Part shown: piece by piece, positions 28,418-37,992 of the stretch
Position numbering within the stretch: position 1 is the first letter of the stretch
Layout of the letters: every line of letters starts with the position of its first letter
Assembly (NCBI RefSeq): GCF_020171315.1
Contig: NZ_JAIUZP010000007.1
Span: 248,001 to 312,000, forward strand
From: Pseudooceanicola nanhaiensis
GTDB taxonomy: Bacteria > Pseudomonadota > Alphaproteobacteria > Rhodobacterales > Rhodobacteraceae
DNA: 64,000 bases
Direction: 5' to 3'
The notes under the pieces: model-generated
Told to the model about the DNA's origin: nothing
Database searches by the model: none
Seen by the model: only the letters and a program-made list of their open reading frames with translations
Made by a program: the position numbers and the translations under genes

Positions 28418-31130
28418 CCCCCTGCTGCGCCTCTCGGGGCTTGAGCCCTTTGTCCTGACCAAGGACATCCCCTTCGTGAACGTGGGCGAGCGGACGAACG
28501 TCACCGGCTCGGCCAAGTTCCGCAAGCTGATCACCAACCGCGACTATGCCACCGCGCTCGACGTAGCGCGCGATCAGGTCGAGAACGGGGCCCAGATCAT
28601 CGACGTCAACATGGACGAGGGCCTGATCGACTCGAAGCAGGCGATGATCGACTTCCTGAACCTCGTCGCGGCCGAGCCCGACATCGCCCGCGTGCCCGTC
28701 ATGATCGACAGCTCCAAGTGGGAGGTGATCGAGGCCGGGCTGAAATGCGTGCAGGGCAAGCCGGTGGTGAACTCCATCTCGCTGAAGGAAGGCGAGGAGA
28801 ACTTCATCGAGCAGGCCTCGCTCTGCCTCGCCTACGGGGCGGCCGTCGTGGTCATGGCCTTCGACGAGAGCGGTCAGGCCGACAGCTACGAGCGCAAGAT
28901 CGAGATCTGCGAACGGGCCTACAAGGTGCTGACCGAGAAGGTCGGCTTCCCGCCCGAGGACATCATCTTCGATCCCAACGTCTTTGCCGTGGCGACTGGC
29001 ATCGAGGAACACGACAACTACGGCGTCGACTTCATCCGCGCGACGGAGTGGATCCGCAAGAACCTGCCCCACTGCCACGTGTCCGGCGGTGTCTCGAACC
29101 TGTCGTTCTCCTTCCGCGGCAACGAGCCGGTGCGCGAGGCGATGCATGCGGTCTTCCTCTACCATGCCATCAAGGTCGGCATGGACATGGGGATCGTGAA
29201 CGCCGGGCAGCTGGCGGTCTATGACCAGATCGACCCGGAGCTGCGCGAAGCCTGCGAGGACGTGGTCCTGAACCGCACCCCCGCGAACGGTGGCAACGCG
29301 ACCGAGAACCTGCTGGACGTGGCCGAGAAGTACCGCGGCCAGGGCGGGGCCAAGGGCCGCGAGAAGGACCTGACGTGGCGCGAATGGCCGGTCGAGAAGC
29401 GGCTGGAACATGCGCTGGTCAACGGCATCACCGAATACGTGGACGAGGATACCGAGGCCGCACGCCTTGCTGCGGACAAGCCGCTCGACGTGATTGAAGG
29501 CCCGCTGATGGCAGGCATGAACGTGGTCGGTGACCTCTTTGGCGCGGGCAAGATGTTCCTGCCGCAGGTGGTGAAATCCGCCCGCGTGATGAAGCAGGCC
29601 GTCGCCGTCCTGCTGCCCTACATGGAGGCCGAGAAGGACGGCAAACGCGAAAGCGCCGGCCGCGTCCTGATGGCGACGGTGAAGGGTGACGTGCACGACA
29701 TCGGCAAGAACATCGTCGGCGTCGTTCTGGCCTGCAACAACTACGAGATCATCGACCTCGGCGTCATGGTGCCGCCGCAGAAGATCCTCGCCGAGGCCAA
29801 GGCGCATGATGTCGACATCATCGGCCTTTCCGGGCTGATCACCCCCTCGCTGGACGAGATGGTGCACCTCGCCACGGAGCTGGAGCGTGAAGGCTTCGAC
29901 GTGCCGCTGCTGATCGGGGGGGCCACCACCTCCAAGGTGCATACGGCGGTGAAGATCTCGCCCCAGTACAAGAAGAGCCAGGCGATCTACGTCACCGATG
30001 CCAGCCGCGCGGTGGGCGTTGTGTCGTCGCTGCTCAGCAAGACGCAGAAACAGGTCTACATCGACGGCATCCGCTCGGAATATTCCGAGGTTGCGGCGCG
30101 CCACGAACGGGCGGAACTGGCCAAGCAACGGCTGCCGCTGGCGGCCGCGCGCGCCAATGCCATGGCGATCGACTGGACGGACTACAAGGTTCCGGCGCCC
30201 GCGTTCACCGGGGCCAAGGTGATCGAGAACTGGGATCTCGCCGAGATTGCCCGCTACATCGACTGGACCCCGTTCTTCCGCACCTGGGAGCTGAAGGGCG
30301 TCTATCCCCGTATCCTCGAGGATGAGAAATACGGCGAGGCTGCGCGCAACCTCTTCAGCGACGCACAGGCCATGCTGCAGCAGATCATCGGCGAAGAGTG
30401 GTTCAAGCCCCGCGCCGTCATCGGCTTCTGGCCTGCGAACCGCGCAGGCGACGACATCCGCCTCTTCACCGATGAGACCCGCACCGACCCGCTCGATACC
30501 TTCTTCACGCTGCGCCAGCAGACGTCCAAGCGGAAGGACAGCCCGAACCTCGCCCTCGCGGATTTCGTGGCGCCGGAAGGCACCCCGGACTGGGTGGGCG
30601 GCTTTGTCGTCACGGCCGGCCCCGAGGAGATCGCCATCGCCGACTCCTACGAGAAGCGCGGCGACGACTATGGCTCGATCATGGTGAAGGCCCTCGCCGA
30701 CCGTTTCGCGGAAGCCATGGCCGAGATGATGCACGAGCGGGTGCGCAAGGAGCACTGGGGCTATGCCGCGGACGAGACCTTTGCCCCGGACGAGCTGATC
30801 GGCGAACCCTACCGTGGCATCCGCCCGGCACCGGGCTATCCCGCGCAGCCCGATCACACCGAGAAGGTCACCCTGTTCAAGCTGCTGGATGCCGAGGCGA
30901 ACACCGGTGTCGAACTGACCGAGAGCATGGCCATGTGGCCGGGCTCCTCCGTCTCCGGCATCTACATCGGCCATCCCGATGCCTACTACTTCGGCGTGGC
31001 GAAGGTGGAGCGCGACCAGGTCGAGGATTATGCCGCCCGCAAGGGCATGGCGGTCGAGGAGGTCGAGCGGTGGCTCGCCCCGATCCTCAATTACCGCCCC
31101 GGCGCGGCCAATGTGATCGCGGCGGAATGA
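28410..31130 (+). CDS. metH: Methionine synthase, folate-, cobalamin- and activation-domain part (split MetH, C-terminal half)
   Basis: 906 residues. The methyltetrahydrofolate-binding domain starts at [16 protein letters not shown] (about residue 25). The cobalamin module has a cap helix bundle and the base-off motif DVHDIGKNI near residue 430, with GLSGLITPS further on. The SAM-dependent activation domain has [15 protein letters not shown] near 815 and [20 protein letters not shown]. With the preceding gene the total is 1,259 residues, close to one-piece MetH. A hairpin terminator follows. Confidence 0.95.
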   Translation: MRDPLLRLSGLEPFVLTKDIPFVNVGERTNVTGSAKFRKLITNRDYATALDVARDQVENGAQIIDVNMDEGLIDSKQAMIDFLNLVAAEPDIARVPVMIDSSKWEVIEAGLKCVQGKPVVNSISLKEGEENFIEQASLCLAYGAAVVVMAFDESGQADSYERKIEICERAYKVLTEKVGFPPEDIIFDPNVFAVATGIEEHDNYGVDFIRATEWIRKNLPHCHVSGGVSNLSFSFRGNEPVREAMHAVFLYHAIKVGMDMGIVNAGQLAVYDQIDPELREACEDVVLNRTPANGGNATENLLDVAEKYRGQGGAKGREKDLTWREWPVEKRLEHALVNGITEYVDEDTEAARLAADKPLDVIEGPLMAGMNVVGDLFGAGKMFLPQVVKSARVMKQAVAVLLPYMEAEKDGKRESAGRVLMATVKGDVHDIGKNIVGVVLACNNYEIIDLGVMVPPQKILAEAKAHDVDIIGLSGLITPSLDEMVHLATELEREGFDVPLLIGGATTSKVHTAVKISPQYKKSQAIYVTDASRAVGVVSSLLSKTQKQVYIDGIRSEYSEVAARHERAELAKQRLPLAAARANAMAIDWTDYKVPAPAFTGAKVIENWDLAEIARYIDWTPFFRTWELKGVYPRILEDEKYGEAARNLFSDAQAMLQQIIGEEWFKPRAVIGFWPANRAGDDIRLFTDETRTDPLDTFFTLRQQTSKRKDSPNLALADFVAPEGTPDWVGGFVVTAGPEEIAIADSYEKRGDDYGSIMVKALADRFAEAMAEMMHERVRKEHWGYAADETFAPDELIGEPYRGIRPAPGYPAQPDHTEKVTLFKLLDAEANTGVELTESMAMWPGSSVSGIYIGHPDAYYFGVAKVERDQVEDYAARKGMAVEEVERWLAPILNYRPGAANVIAAE

Positions 31131-31137
31131 CAGAAGC

Positions 31138-31167
31138 GGCGGCCGATCACTGATCGGTCGCCGTTTT
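31138..31167 (+). terminator. Hairpin terminator after metH
   Basis: An 11-pair stem, GGCGGCCGATC/GATCGGTCGCC (one G-U), with a 3-base loop, followed by GTTTT, 7 bases after the metH stop codon. Confidence 0.85.
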
Positions 31168-31310
31168 CCGTTCCGGCCAACGTGTCCTCAGCGCGCACGA
31201 TAGCGGATGGCGCCTCGCGCACGCGCCAATGTGCCTGTGAAAGCGCAACGCGCCACAGAGGCAAACACCCCGCTGCGGGCACCACGAATTTCAGAGATGT
31301 GGGGGGGATT

Positions 31311-31358
31311 TGGTAGCGGAGGAGGGACTTGAACCCCCGACACGCGGATTATGATTCC
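31311..31358 (-). other. 3' fragment of a CAT-anticodon tRNA (tRNA-Met or tRNA-Ile2), candidate attachment site
   Basis: Read on the minus strand, 48 bases form the anticodon loop ATCATAA with half of its stem, a variable loop, a T arm with loop TTCAAGT, the acceptor 3' strand CTCCGCT and ACCA. The 5' half (acceptor 5' strand and D arm) is absent: the sequence to the right of 31358 is unrelated. Such 3' remnants are left when an element integrates into a tRNA gene. The lower-GC accessory region begins here. I find no full-length copy elsewhere in the window. Confidence 0.75.
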
Positions 31359-31560
31359 TGTGGTGCCCTTTGAATTTATTGCGAAAGATGCCCAACCACA
31401 TCGGTTTTGCCTCTATATCTTTCAATGGGTTAACTTATGTTTCCCAACCTTGTCTTTTCATGCGCCGCTCATTGCACACCCAGTCGAGTGAAAGTGACGC
31501 CACGGGCGAACATGCCGTGTTACCTTTGGTCATCGGAGAATGTTTCGGGAGGGTTAGGAG

Positions 31561-31863
31561 ATGGAGCAACAACTCGCGCAGCGATTTCGCCTGCTCAAGA
31601 TTACGATGTTGCGCTACGAGAGCGCCGACCGTGAGTGGCGGTCGCAACTCGCTTCAGCAAGTAGCTGGTTTCCTGCAGCGTTTCCCGCGAAGGCGCTGCC
31701 GATCGGCAACCCGGGATCGCGACTGCGTTTGGCCTACGAGAAACGTTCGCGTGCGCTGATGCAGTTCGAGGCCGCGCGTGACAAGCTGCATGTTGCGCGC
31801 AGACGCCTGGCAGGATCGAGACCCGAGCAGACGAGGGTGACGCTGCTTATCGCCCCGATCTGA
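31561..31863 (+). CDS. Hypothetical protein, 100 residues
   Basis: An open frame with GGGAGGG 8 bases before its ATG. The product is basic and mostly helical (QRFRLLKITMLRYESADREW, later a KLHVARRRLAG helix), with no signal peptide or membrane span. I recognise no family. Its place just inside the tRNA scar fits an accessory gene. It could also be a chance frame. The stretch 31168-31560 otherwise holds only the tRNA fragment. Confidence 0.4.
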   Translation: MEQQLAQRFRLLKITMLRYESADREWRSQLASASSWFPAAFPAKALPIGNPGSRLRLAYEKRSRALMQFEAARDKLHVARRRLAGSRPEQTRVTLLIAPI

Positions 31864-31949
31864 GCCGTGCGTGGCGGCCTCGGTCGCATGGCGGGGCTGC
31901 CGCGCACGGCATCAGGCCTATCGCTCAGGATGACCACCCCTTGGTCTGT

Positions 31950-32163
31950 ACCCACGGTGTAGCCGATCACCTCCATCCGAATGATCAACTTGGGATTGAT
32001 GGAGGGGCGGCCAAGGTGGCTGAAGAACGGGCACAGCGCATCCCGAAGACTGTAACCGTCAAGAAACAGATCGATCTCTCGCAGCATGTGAGTGGCCGGG
32101 ACGCGCCGCTCCAGATCGGACTAGTAGAACGGCTGCGCCGGTTGCTCCCTGCCTGCCCATCAT
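31950..32163 (-). pseudogene. Remnant of an IS1182/DUF772-type transposase N-terminus
   Basis: Minus-strand translation begins MMGRQG, the usual start of these transposases. It must then shift frame by one base to continue as QPAQPFY, then a stop codon, then SDLERRVPATHMLREID and the conserved SHLGRPSINPKLIIRM-VIGY segment. Similarity ends at about 31950, so only about 70 of some 450 residues remain. The frameshift, stop and truncation show it is dead. It marks past insertion sequence activity in the accessory region. Confidence 0.65.
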
Positions 32164-32706
32164 CCCGAAATCCTCCCATCCCAGTATATTTGAGTGAATC
32201 GAAAGACCTGCCGCACTACAACACAGACTTTTTCAACGGTAGGAGCGGAGAGCGGCCGTTCGCTGCGACTGCGACGATCGGCAGCCATCCGCAGTGAAGC
32301 GGACATGGACACGCTGAGTTCGTTTCACAAAATCCGCCATTCAGGTTGATTGCAAAGACCCGCCGCTCCGACGCTCTCGCGACATCCAATCTCCCGGCGA
32401 TTGCCGCATCGCAGCGTTTCGAATTTCTGGAACACGGGGCATTTGAATAGCGCTACGCGCTCTCAGGACATCCGGGAGGCTCCCCCTTGCAATGGCGCCC
32501 TCATCGATCGTCCGCCTATCCCATCTGATCTGCAAGCCGCGTTGCGACGCAGCGAAACGGCATGAAGGCCACTCTATGCACGCGTTGATTGTATGCTACG
32601 CTCTCCTCAAGATTTGAATCACTATTTCCCGTGGGAGGCCAATGGCTTCCCTGTGAGGACGGCAAAAATTGCAGGCCGTCCTGAATGCGATTAACGGAGG
32701 TATGAA
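32164..32706. other. Intergenic region without a recognisable gene
   Basis: About 540 bases of mixed composition between the transposase remnant and the sulfatase gene. Short open frames on both strands lack ribosome sites and family sequence. The last 100 bases are relatively A/T-rich and end in GGAGGT before the sulfatase start, so the sulfatase promoter is likely here. Confidence 0.5.
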
Positions 32707-35037
32707 ATGCATCTATTCACATCCAGTTTCACCATAGCGGTCCTGCTCTCGACCGCGGCTTTCGCGCAGGACCGCACGCGCCTGCCGATGACGTCCCCAG
32801 ATGTTCCCAAATACACCGAACTCGACGCGCGGGACGCGGAAGCGCCGCCGCCTTGGTCCATTGAAGCGCCCGAAGGCGCGCCGAACGTGGTCCTCGTGCT
32901 GATTGACGACATGGGGTTTGGCCACAGCAGCACCTTCGGTGGTCCGATCCCGATGGAGACAGCCGATGCACTCGCCGAGGAAGGGCTTCGCTTCACCCGG
33001 TTTCATACGACCGCGCTCTGCTCGCCCACCCGGGCCTCTCTGCTGACCGGTCGCAATCATCACAGCAACAACATGGGGAGCATCACGGAGTCGGCCACGG
33101 CCTTCCCGGGCAACACGGGCATCATTCCGGAGAGCAGCGCAACCATCGCGGAAGTGCTGAAGCTCAATGGCTACAACACGGCGCAATTCGGCAAGAACCA
33201 CGAAACCGCGTCTTGGGAAGTCAGCAATTCCGGCCCCTTCACCCGCTGGCCGATTTACCGGGGCTTCGAGAAGTTCTTTGGCTTCATGGGGGGCGAGACC
33301 AACCAGTTCTATCCCGCGGTCTACGACGGAACCACCAAGATCGAAGTCGACTCCGAAGATCCGGATTACCACTTCACCGAAGACATGACGGATCAGGCGA
33401 TCGCCTGGATGAAATCCCAGAAATCGCTGACCCCGGACAAGCCGTTCTTCATGTATTACGCGCCGGGCGCAACGCATGCCCCCCACCAGCCGCCGGCCTC
33501 CTACATCGACCGCTACAAGGGCAAGTTCGACGACGGCTGGGATGCCTATCGGGAGAAGACGCTGGCCCGGCAAATCGAGCTCGGCGTCGTGCCGGAAGGA
33601 ACCCAGCTCCCCCCCAAGCCCGAGTTCATCAAGGACTGGGATACGTTGAGCGACCTCGAGAAAGAGATTTTCGCTCGTCAGATGGAGATTTTCGCCGCCT
33701 TCGCGGAACACACCGATGATCAGGTCGGACGTCTCTATGCGGCGATCGAAGACCTGGGCATCGCGGAGGATACGCTCTTCATCTATATCCTCGGGGATAA
33801 CGGGGCGAGCCCCGAGGGCGTAGCCAACGGGCTGCTGAACGAGAACACCTATTTCAACAATGTCGAGGAAACCCTGGACGAAGTCGCGCAGCAGCTCGAC
33901 AAGCTGGGGACGCGTGACTCCTTCAGTCACTTCGCGGCGGGTTGGGCCGTCGCGGGCAGCACGCCGTTCAAGTGGACCAAGCGCATCGCCAGCAATTTCG
34001 GCGGCACCCGGAACGGCATGATCGTGGTCTGGCCCGGGCATGTCACCGAGCCGGACGCAGTGCGCAGCCAGTTCTCCCACGTGATCGACATCGCCCCCAC
34101 GATCTACGAAGCGGCAAAGGTTCCTGCGCCTGATGTCGTCAATGGCGTGACGCAGAAACCGCTCGAGGGTTTCAGCATGCTGGAGACCTTCACCAATCCG
34201 GCCACGCCCGAGTTCCACAAGACCCAGTACTTCGAGATCGTCGGGAACCGGGCGATCTATCACGACGGCTGGGTCGCGGCCACGGTGCATAGCGAACCCT
34301 GGGCAGACGCGCCCCGGACGACACTGGCCGACGATATCTGGGAGCTCTACAACGTCGACGAGGACTTCAGCCAAAGCAATGATCTGGCGACGGAGCAGCC
34401 CGAGAAGCTGGAAGAGCTGAAAGTGCTCTTCATGAGTGAGGCCGAGAAATACAACGTGCTGCCGATTGACGACCGCACGATCGAGCGTCTGGACGCCGCG
34501 ACGGCCGGTCGGCCCAGCCTGATGGACGGGCGCAAATCGCTCACGGTCTATGAAGGCATGTATCGCATGATGGAGAATGCCTTCATCAACGTGAAGAACC
34601 AGAGCAGCACCTACACGGCCGAAGTGGAGGTCGACGAGGGGGCGAACGGTGTCATCCTGGCCATGGCCGGCAAGTTCGGCGGCTACAGCCTCTACATGAT
34701 GGATGGCAAGCCGGCGTTCACCTACAACTGGGTCGGCAAGGAGCAGTACGACATCATCAGCGACACGGCCGTTCCGGCGGGTGAGCACACCCTTCGGTTC
34801 GAGTTCGCCTACGACGGGGGCGGCTTGGGCAAGGGCGGCACGCTGAGCATTTTCATCGACGATGAGAAGGCGGGCGAAGGCCGGATCGAGAACACGAACG
34901 GCTACATGTACTCGCTTGACGAAGGTGCTGACGTCGGCTTCGACGAAGGCACCAATGTCAGTGACAACTACGGCATTGCCGTCCACGACAACGCCTTCAC
35001 CGGGACGATCAACTTCGTTCGCATTGACGTCGAATAG
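32707..35037 (+). CDS. Arylsulfatase, exported
   Basis: 776 residues. The N-terminal signal peptide is cleaved near AFAQ at residue 21. The metal-binding start is VLVLIDDMGFG at about 62-72. The formylglycine motif is CSPTRASLLTGR with Cys105, and further active-site residues follow in GKNHE and GDNGAS. Residues about 600-776 form a beta-rich C-terminal domain. It hydrolyses sulfate esters in the periplasm and needs a formylglycine-generating enzyme, which is not encoded in this window. GGAGGT lies 5 bases before the ATG. It is the only clear metabolic gene of the tRNA-linked accessory region. Confidence 0.92.
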   Translation: MHLFTSSFTIAVLLSTAAFAQDRTRLPMTSPDVPKYTELDARDAEAPPPWSIEAPEGAPNVVLVLIDDMGFGHSSTFGGPIPMETADALAEEGLRFTRFHTTALCSPTRASLLTGRNHHSNNMGSITESATAFPGNTGIIPESSATIAEVLKLNGYNTAQFGKNHETASWEVSNSGPFTRWPIYRGFEKFFGFMGGETNQFYPAVYDGTTKIEVDSEDPDYHFTEDMTDQAIAWMKSQKSLTPDKPFFMYYAPGATHAPHQPPASYIDRYKGKFDDGWDAYREKTLARQIELGVVPEGTQLPPKPEFIKDWDTLSDLEKEIFARQMEIFAAFAEHTDDQVGRLYAAIEDLGIAEDTLFIYILGDNGASPEGVANGLLNENTYFNNVEETLDEVAQQLDKLGTRDSFSHFAAGWAVAGSTPFKWTKRIASNFGGTRNGMIVVWPGHVTEPDAVRSQFSHVIDIAPTIYEAAKVPAPDVVNGVTQKPLEGFSMLETFTNPATPEFHKTQYFEIVGNRAIYHDGWVAATVHSEPWADAPRTTLADDIWELYNVDEDFSQSNDLATEQPEKLEELKVLFMSEAEKYNVLPIDDRTIERLDAATAGRPSLMDGRKSLTVYEGMYRMMENAFINVKNQSSTYTAEVEVDEGANGVILAMAGKFGGYSLYMMDGKPAFTYNWVGKEQYDIISDTAVPAGEHTLRFEFAYDGGGLGKGGTLSIFIDDEKAGEGRIENTNGYMYSLDEGADVGFDEGTNVSDNYGIAVHDNAFTGTINFVRIDVE

Positions 35038-35057
35038 ACCTTAAGGCGATCTTTGGC

Positions 35058-35104
35058 AGCCGCGCCCCGACTGAATTCGGTGGCGCGGCTGTCTGTTTGG
35101 TTTT
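35058..35104 (+). terminator. Hairpin terminator after the sulfatase gene
   Basis: A perfect 9-base stem, AGCCGCGCC (35058-35066)/GGCGCGGCT (35082-35090), with a 15-base loop, followed by a T-rich stretch (GTCTGTTTGGTTTTC), 20 bases after the stop codon. Confidence 0.75.
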
Positions 35105-35659
35105 CATCTCATCGCCGACATTCGACTGACGCAGCGGGGTGTGCGCTGTCCTGGATGCTATGTTCACGGCGCACAGGCTTTCGGTCTCCCAAATGGCGAA
35201 GGGATGCTTGTCACGTTGCAGCGAAAGGCAGCCCGGCATGCTCGGTGGTCGCCCAAGGGTCGCGGTGGGGCGGTCCGCTCCGATCTCGAGGACGGATCTG
35301 GACAGGGGTAAGGTTCAGGCTGACACCGACCATCTGTCACGCCTGACACGAAGGTCGGCTTTGGGCCGAAATCGACGTGGTTCCCAGGTTCGGATGCTCA
35401 AGGAAGGATGCCCCCTTCCCGGCCGTAGCGGCCTGCCCGGAGGCCTCGGCACGAGTGACAATCACTTCCGCGTAGCTGCCGCCCGAACCTGGCGCAAGCC
35501 TAGCGGCCCCAGACGAGCCGTCGGATTGGTTCTGCCCATAGCGATCGCGCGGCCGCCCAACCAGTGATGGTCGTTAGACTTCCCGCCACGCACCCCCATT
35601 GTCTCGCTCGCTATAGAGATGATGCGCGTCGCGCAGTTCTTGAAAATTCGAGGTAGCAA
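35105..35659. other. Intergenic region without a recognisable gene
   Basis: About 555 bases between the sulfatase terminator and the HTH gene. Open frames on the plus strand (for example 35139-35567) have poor composition for a protein, no ribosome site and no recognised family. I see no RNA gene or repeat. Confidence 0.5.
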
Positions 35660-36061
35660 ATGACCATCAAGCCCCACGCTGACAGTGCATTGGCGAAGTA
35701 CGTCGATCGTCGTGTACTGGAATTGAAGACCAAAAAGTCACAGGCAGAAATCGCCGCAGAGGCCGGCTTCGTCAATCCGAATATGATCACGATGCTCAAA
35801 CAGGGAAGTACCAAGCTCGCACTTGACCGGGTACCCTCCCTGGCCAAGGCACTCGACACCGACAAAGCCTACTTGATGCAGCTCGCGCTTGAGCAGGCAG
35901 TCGGAGGGACGGCGGCTCAGGCGATTATGGAAGCCTTCGGAGAGCCGGTCACTGCAAACGAACTCGGTTGGCTGGAGGCCATTCGCGACGCATCGTCCGG
36001 TTCCGACCCCCGTCTCACGAGCCGGGCGCGCACAGCCCTCTTCGCGATCTTCGGTCGCTAG
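35660..36061 (+). CDS. Small helix-turn-helix (XRE-like) regulator
   Basis: 133 residues. Residues about 20-75 (LKTKKSQAEIAAEAGFVNPNMITMLKQGSTKLALDRV) form a lambda-repressor-like helix-turn-helix. The C-terminus has no recognised domain. Proteins of this form often control mobile elements and prophages. It lies just upstream of a cluster of GTTTAC repeats that may include its operators, and about 800 bases before a serine recombinase gene. Codon use is less GC-biased than in the core genes. Confidence 0.7.
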   Translation: MTIKPHADSALAKYVDRRVLELKTKKSQAEIAAEAGFVNPNMITMLKQGSTKLALDRVPSLAKALDTDKAYLMQLALEQAVGGTAAQAIMEAFGEPVTANELGWLEAIRDASSGSDPRLTSRARTALFAIFGR

Positions 36062-36115
36062 GGCTTCACGACGTAGAGATGCGGAAGAGCGACGGCCGCC
36101 AAGGGTTGTCATGGG

Positions 36116-36270
36116 GTTTACTCGGGTTGACATAGCGCCGCCCCATGTAAACCCCGTACACCCAAAAGAGGGCATTTTGACCCCGAAAATGGCCTCTAGG
36201 GTTTACCTAAAGTTTACCTAAAGTTGACAGATCCGACCCGAAAATCCCGTTTTTCCGGATTCATGTAAAC
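36116..36270. repeat. Cluster of GTTTAC/GTAAAC repeats
   Basis: Five copies lie within 155 bases: GTTTAC at 36116, 36201 and 36212, and its complement GTAAAC at 36147 and 36265. The copies at 36201 and 36212 form a tandem 11-base repeat (GTTTACCTAAA twice, followed by GTTGAC). The copies at 36116 and 36147 form an inverted pair with longer arms, GGGGTTTAC/GTAAACCCC. This could be an operator array, a recombination site or a replication iteron set. Confidence 0.6.
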
Positions 36271-36830
36271 CCTGCGCAACCCAGAACACCAAGAAAACAA
36301 GGATTTCGTGTAGCAGCGCACCAGAACAGAACCCCAAGAGCGATAGAACACCGACAGCAAAGAGACAGAGGATCGCATCGAGAGAGCAGCACAGCGCGCC
36401 CTAGAGCGCAGAGACAGCACAGACATAGGCCAGGTAAGCGCAGATGCGTCAGTGCGACGAGCGTTGCGACCACGCAGGGGACAAGGCCGCAGCTGGGAAG
36501 GGGTTCGAGAGGTGCACGGTGGGGCAACACACAACGCATGCCGCTGTTCGTCCACAGGAGCGCTTGTTGCCGCTAAGCGGTATGCCCGGTTCTCCTGACC
36601 CGGCGCGCAGCCTCCGCAACTGCCCGAGTCTGACGGAAAGGGAGGCGTACTAGCCAGCCCAACCTCCGCGAAGGGTCGCATGGCGCGCCTTGGTTTCTGC
36701 GTGTGCGTCGACGGACATCGAACGAAAGCAAGGGAGAGCCTAGACCCGGTCGATGAGTTCCTTGGGGGGGTCGGATAGGAAATCTCACCCCCTTGCACGC
36801 ATCCCGACGCACAACTTGCTATAAGGACAT
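36271..36830. other. Non-coding stretch before the recombinase gene
   Basis: About 560 bases. The first part (about 36280-36420) is purine-rich on the plus strand. No frame on either strand has family sequence; minus-strand frames here are rich in Cys, Leu and Arg, as expected of chance translation. It may hold the recombinase promoter and recombination site. Confidence 0.45.
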
Positions 36831-36860
36831 GTGGCACTAGAGAATGAGGAACAGGCCACG

Positions 36861-37628
36861 ATGAACATCACCCAGCAGCAGGCACACGACGACCAGCAGC
36901 CGCACAAGCTCGCAGTCGGCTACGTGCGCGTCTCAACTGAAGGTCAGCAGCAGAACGGCATCAGCCTGGACGCACAGCGGAAGGCCATCGAAGAGTTCGC
37001 GGAGAAGGCTGGCTTCAGCCTGATCGAAATCTATGAGGACGCGGCCTCCGGCGTCGGCGAGCGCAACCTTCATCGCCGTGTAGGGCTGCAGCGCGCTCTG
37101 GAGCACGTTGTGGCGTGTGACGGCCATCTTCTCGTCTGGAGCTGGGACCGCCTGTCTCGCTACTCCGCTTTCGAGAAACAGGTCGCCAAGTCTCTTCGCA
37201 TCATCAGCGTCGCGGATGAGGAACGGATTTCCTCCGCAGCACGCGCGGCGCATCTTAAGCGTGCTGAAGCTCTCGCCGAAGGGATTTCCAAGGCGACCAA
37301 GAAGGGCATGGCTCAGAAGAAAGCAGAAGGCGCGGTCTTCGGCAATTCAGAGATACGCAAAGTACAGCTCCTGGGCACAGCTGCGAACGCCCGTGCTGCC
37401 GAAGCCCTGCAGCAGCAGATCATGGAAGTGCTTCGCGAACTTGGCAATCTCTCGTCGGCGACACGTCGTACAATGGCCCGCCTCCTGAATGAGAAGGGCA
37501 TCCGGACACTGCACGGAAAGCCCTGGACTGAGTCTCGAGTGACAATCCCGCTGCGTAAAGCGAAAGCCCGTCTCAAGGGTGAAGGGCCGGGAGACTACTC
37601 CGATCACCCGAATTTCGGGATATTCTGA
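36861..37628 (+). CDS. Small serine recombinase (resolvase/invertase family)
   Basis: 255 residues from the ATG at 36861; a GTG at 36831 is an alternative with AAGGA close by. The catalytic domain starts with AVGYVRVSTEGQ, in which Ser25 is the nucleophile, continues with GISLDAQRKAIEEFA and reaches WSWDRLSRYS. A long helix rich in Ala and Lys follows (the E helix). The C-terminus (LLNEKGIRTLHGKPWTESRV) matches the DNA-binding recombinase segment. It could integrate, excise or invert the surrounding element. It lies about 5.5 kb from the tRNA fragment, but serine recombinases seldom use tRNA sites, so that scar may come from another enzyme. Confidence 0.85.
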   Translation: MNITQQQAHDDQQPHKLAVGYVRVSTEGQQQNGISLDAQRKAIEEFAEKAGFSLIEIYEDAASGVGERNLHRRVGLQRALEHVVACDGHLLVWSWDRLSRYSAFEKQVAKSLRIISVADEERISSAARAAHLKRAEALAEGISKATKKGMAQKKAEGAVFGNSEIRKVQLLGTAANARAAEALQQQIMEVLRELGNLSSATRRTMARLLNEKGIRTLHGKPWTESRVTIPLRKAKARLKGEGPGDYSDHPNFGIF

Positions 37629-37992
37629 TACCCGGCGAGGAATGGCTCTGCTCACGCGGAGAGCTGTACGGGTTCACCATGGTCGAAGAGAAGTCCTAGG
37701 TAACCCCGCACAACGCGAAGGGGATCGTGCCATTCTGCGGCGCGATCCCGGAACCAGACCTCCTGTAGCCGTCCCTCATACAGTCCGCATCGGTCTTGTC
37801 GATGCGTTCTGGCGCACCACCCCTCCTGAGGAAGAGCCCATACCTGTGTACTAGCCGCCTGTTGGGTTGCGCCTGTGCGCGCCGAGCATAGAGACAGATC
37901 GCAATCGCCTTTCTGGGGCTGACACCCATCCTGCAAACAAGAATGCGCTTGGGAGTCGGCATGGAAAAAAATGGTACGAAGACTGCTTGCAT
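37629..37992. other. Region without a confident gene
   Basis: About 360 bases between the recombinase and a small membrane protein. A minus-strand frame at 37652-37936 and plus-strand frames here show no known family. A possible 11-residue leader frame starts with an ATG at 37962 after GGAG and ends at the TGA overlapping the next start. Confidence 0.4.

Noticed and set aside
28308..30974. 888-residue open frame on the minus strand opposite metH
   Set aside because: Antisense shadow of a certain metH; no domain and the same biased composition.
31311..31358. Functional tRNA gene
   Set aside because: The acceptor 5' strand and D arm are missing, so no cloverleaf can form.
31370..31759. 129-residue plus-strand frame inside the accessory region
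   Set aside because: No ribosome site and no family sequence. It overlaps the better supported frame at 31561-31863.
35139..35567. 142-residue plus-strand frame after the sulfatase terminator
   Set aside because: No ribosome site, low-complexity Arg/Gly/Pro composition, no family.
36214..36837. 207-residue minus-strand frame between the HTH and recombinase genes
   Set aside because: Runs through the GTTTAC repeats and purine-rich DNA; rich in Cys, Ser and Arg with no domain.
37652..37936. 94-residue minus-strand frame convergent with the recombinase
   Set aside because: The C-terminal part looks slightly protein-like, but there is no ribosome site or known family, so it was left out.
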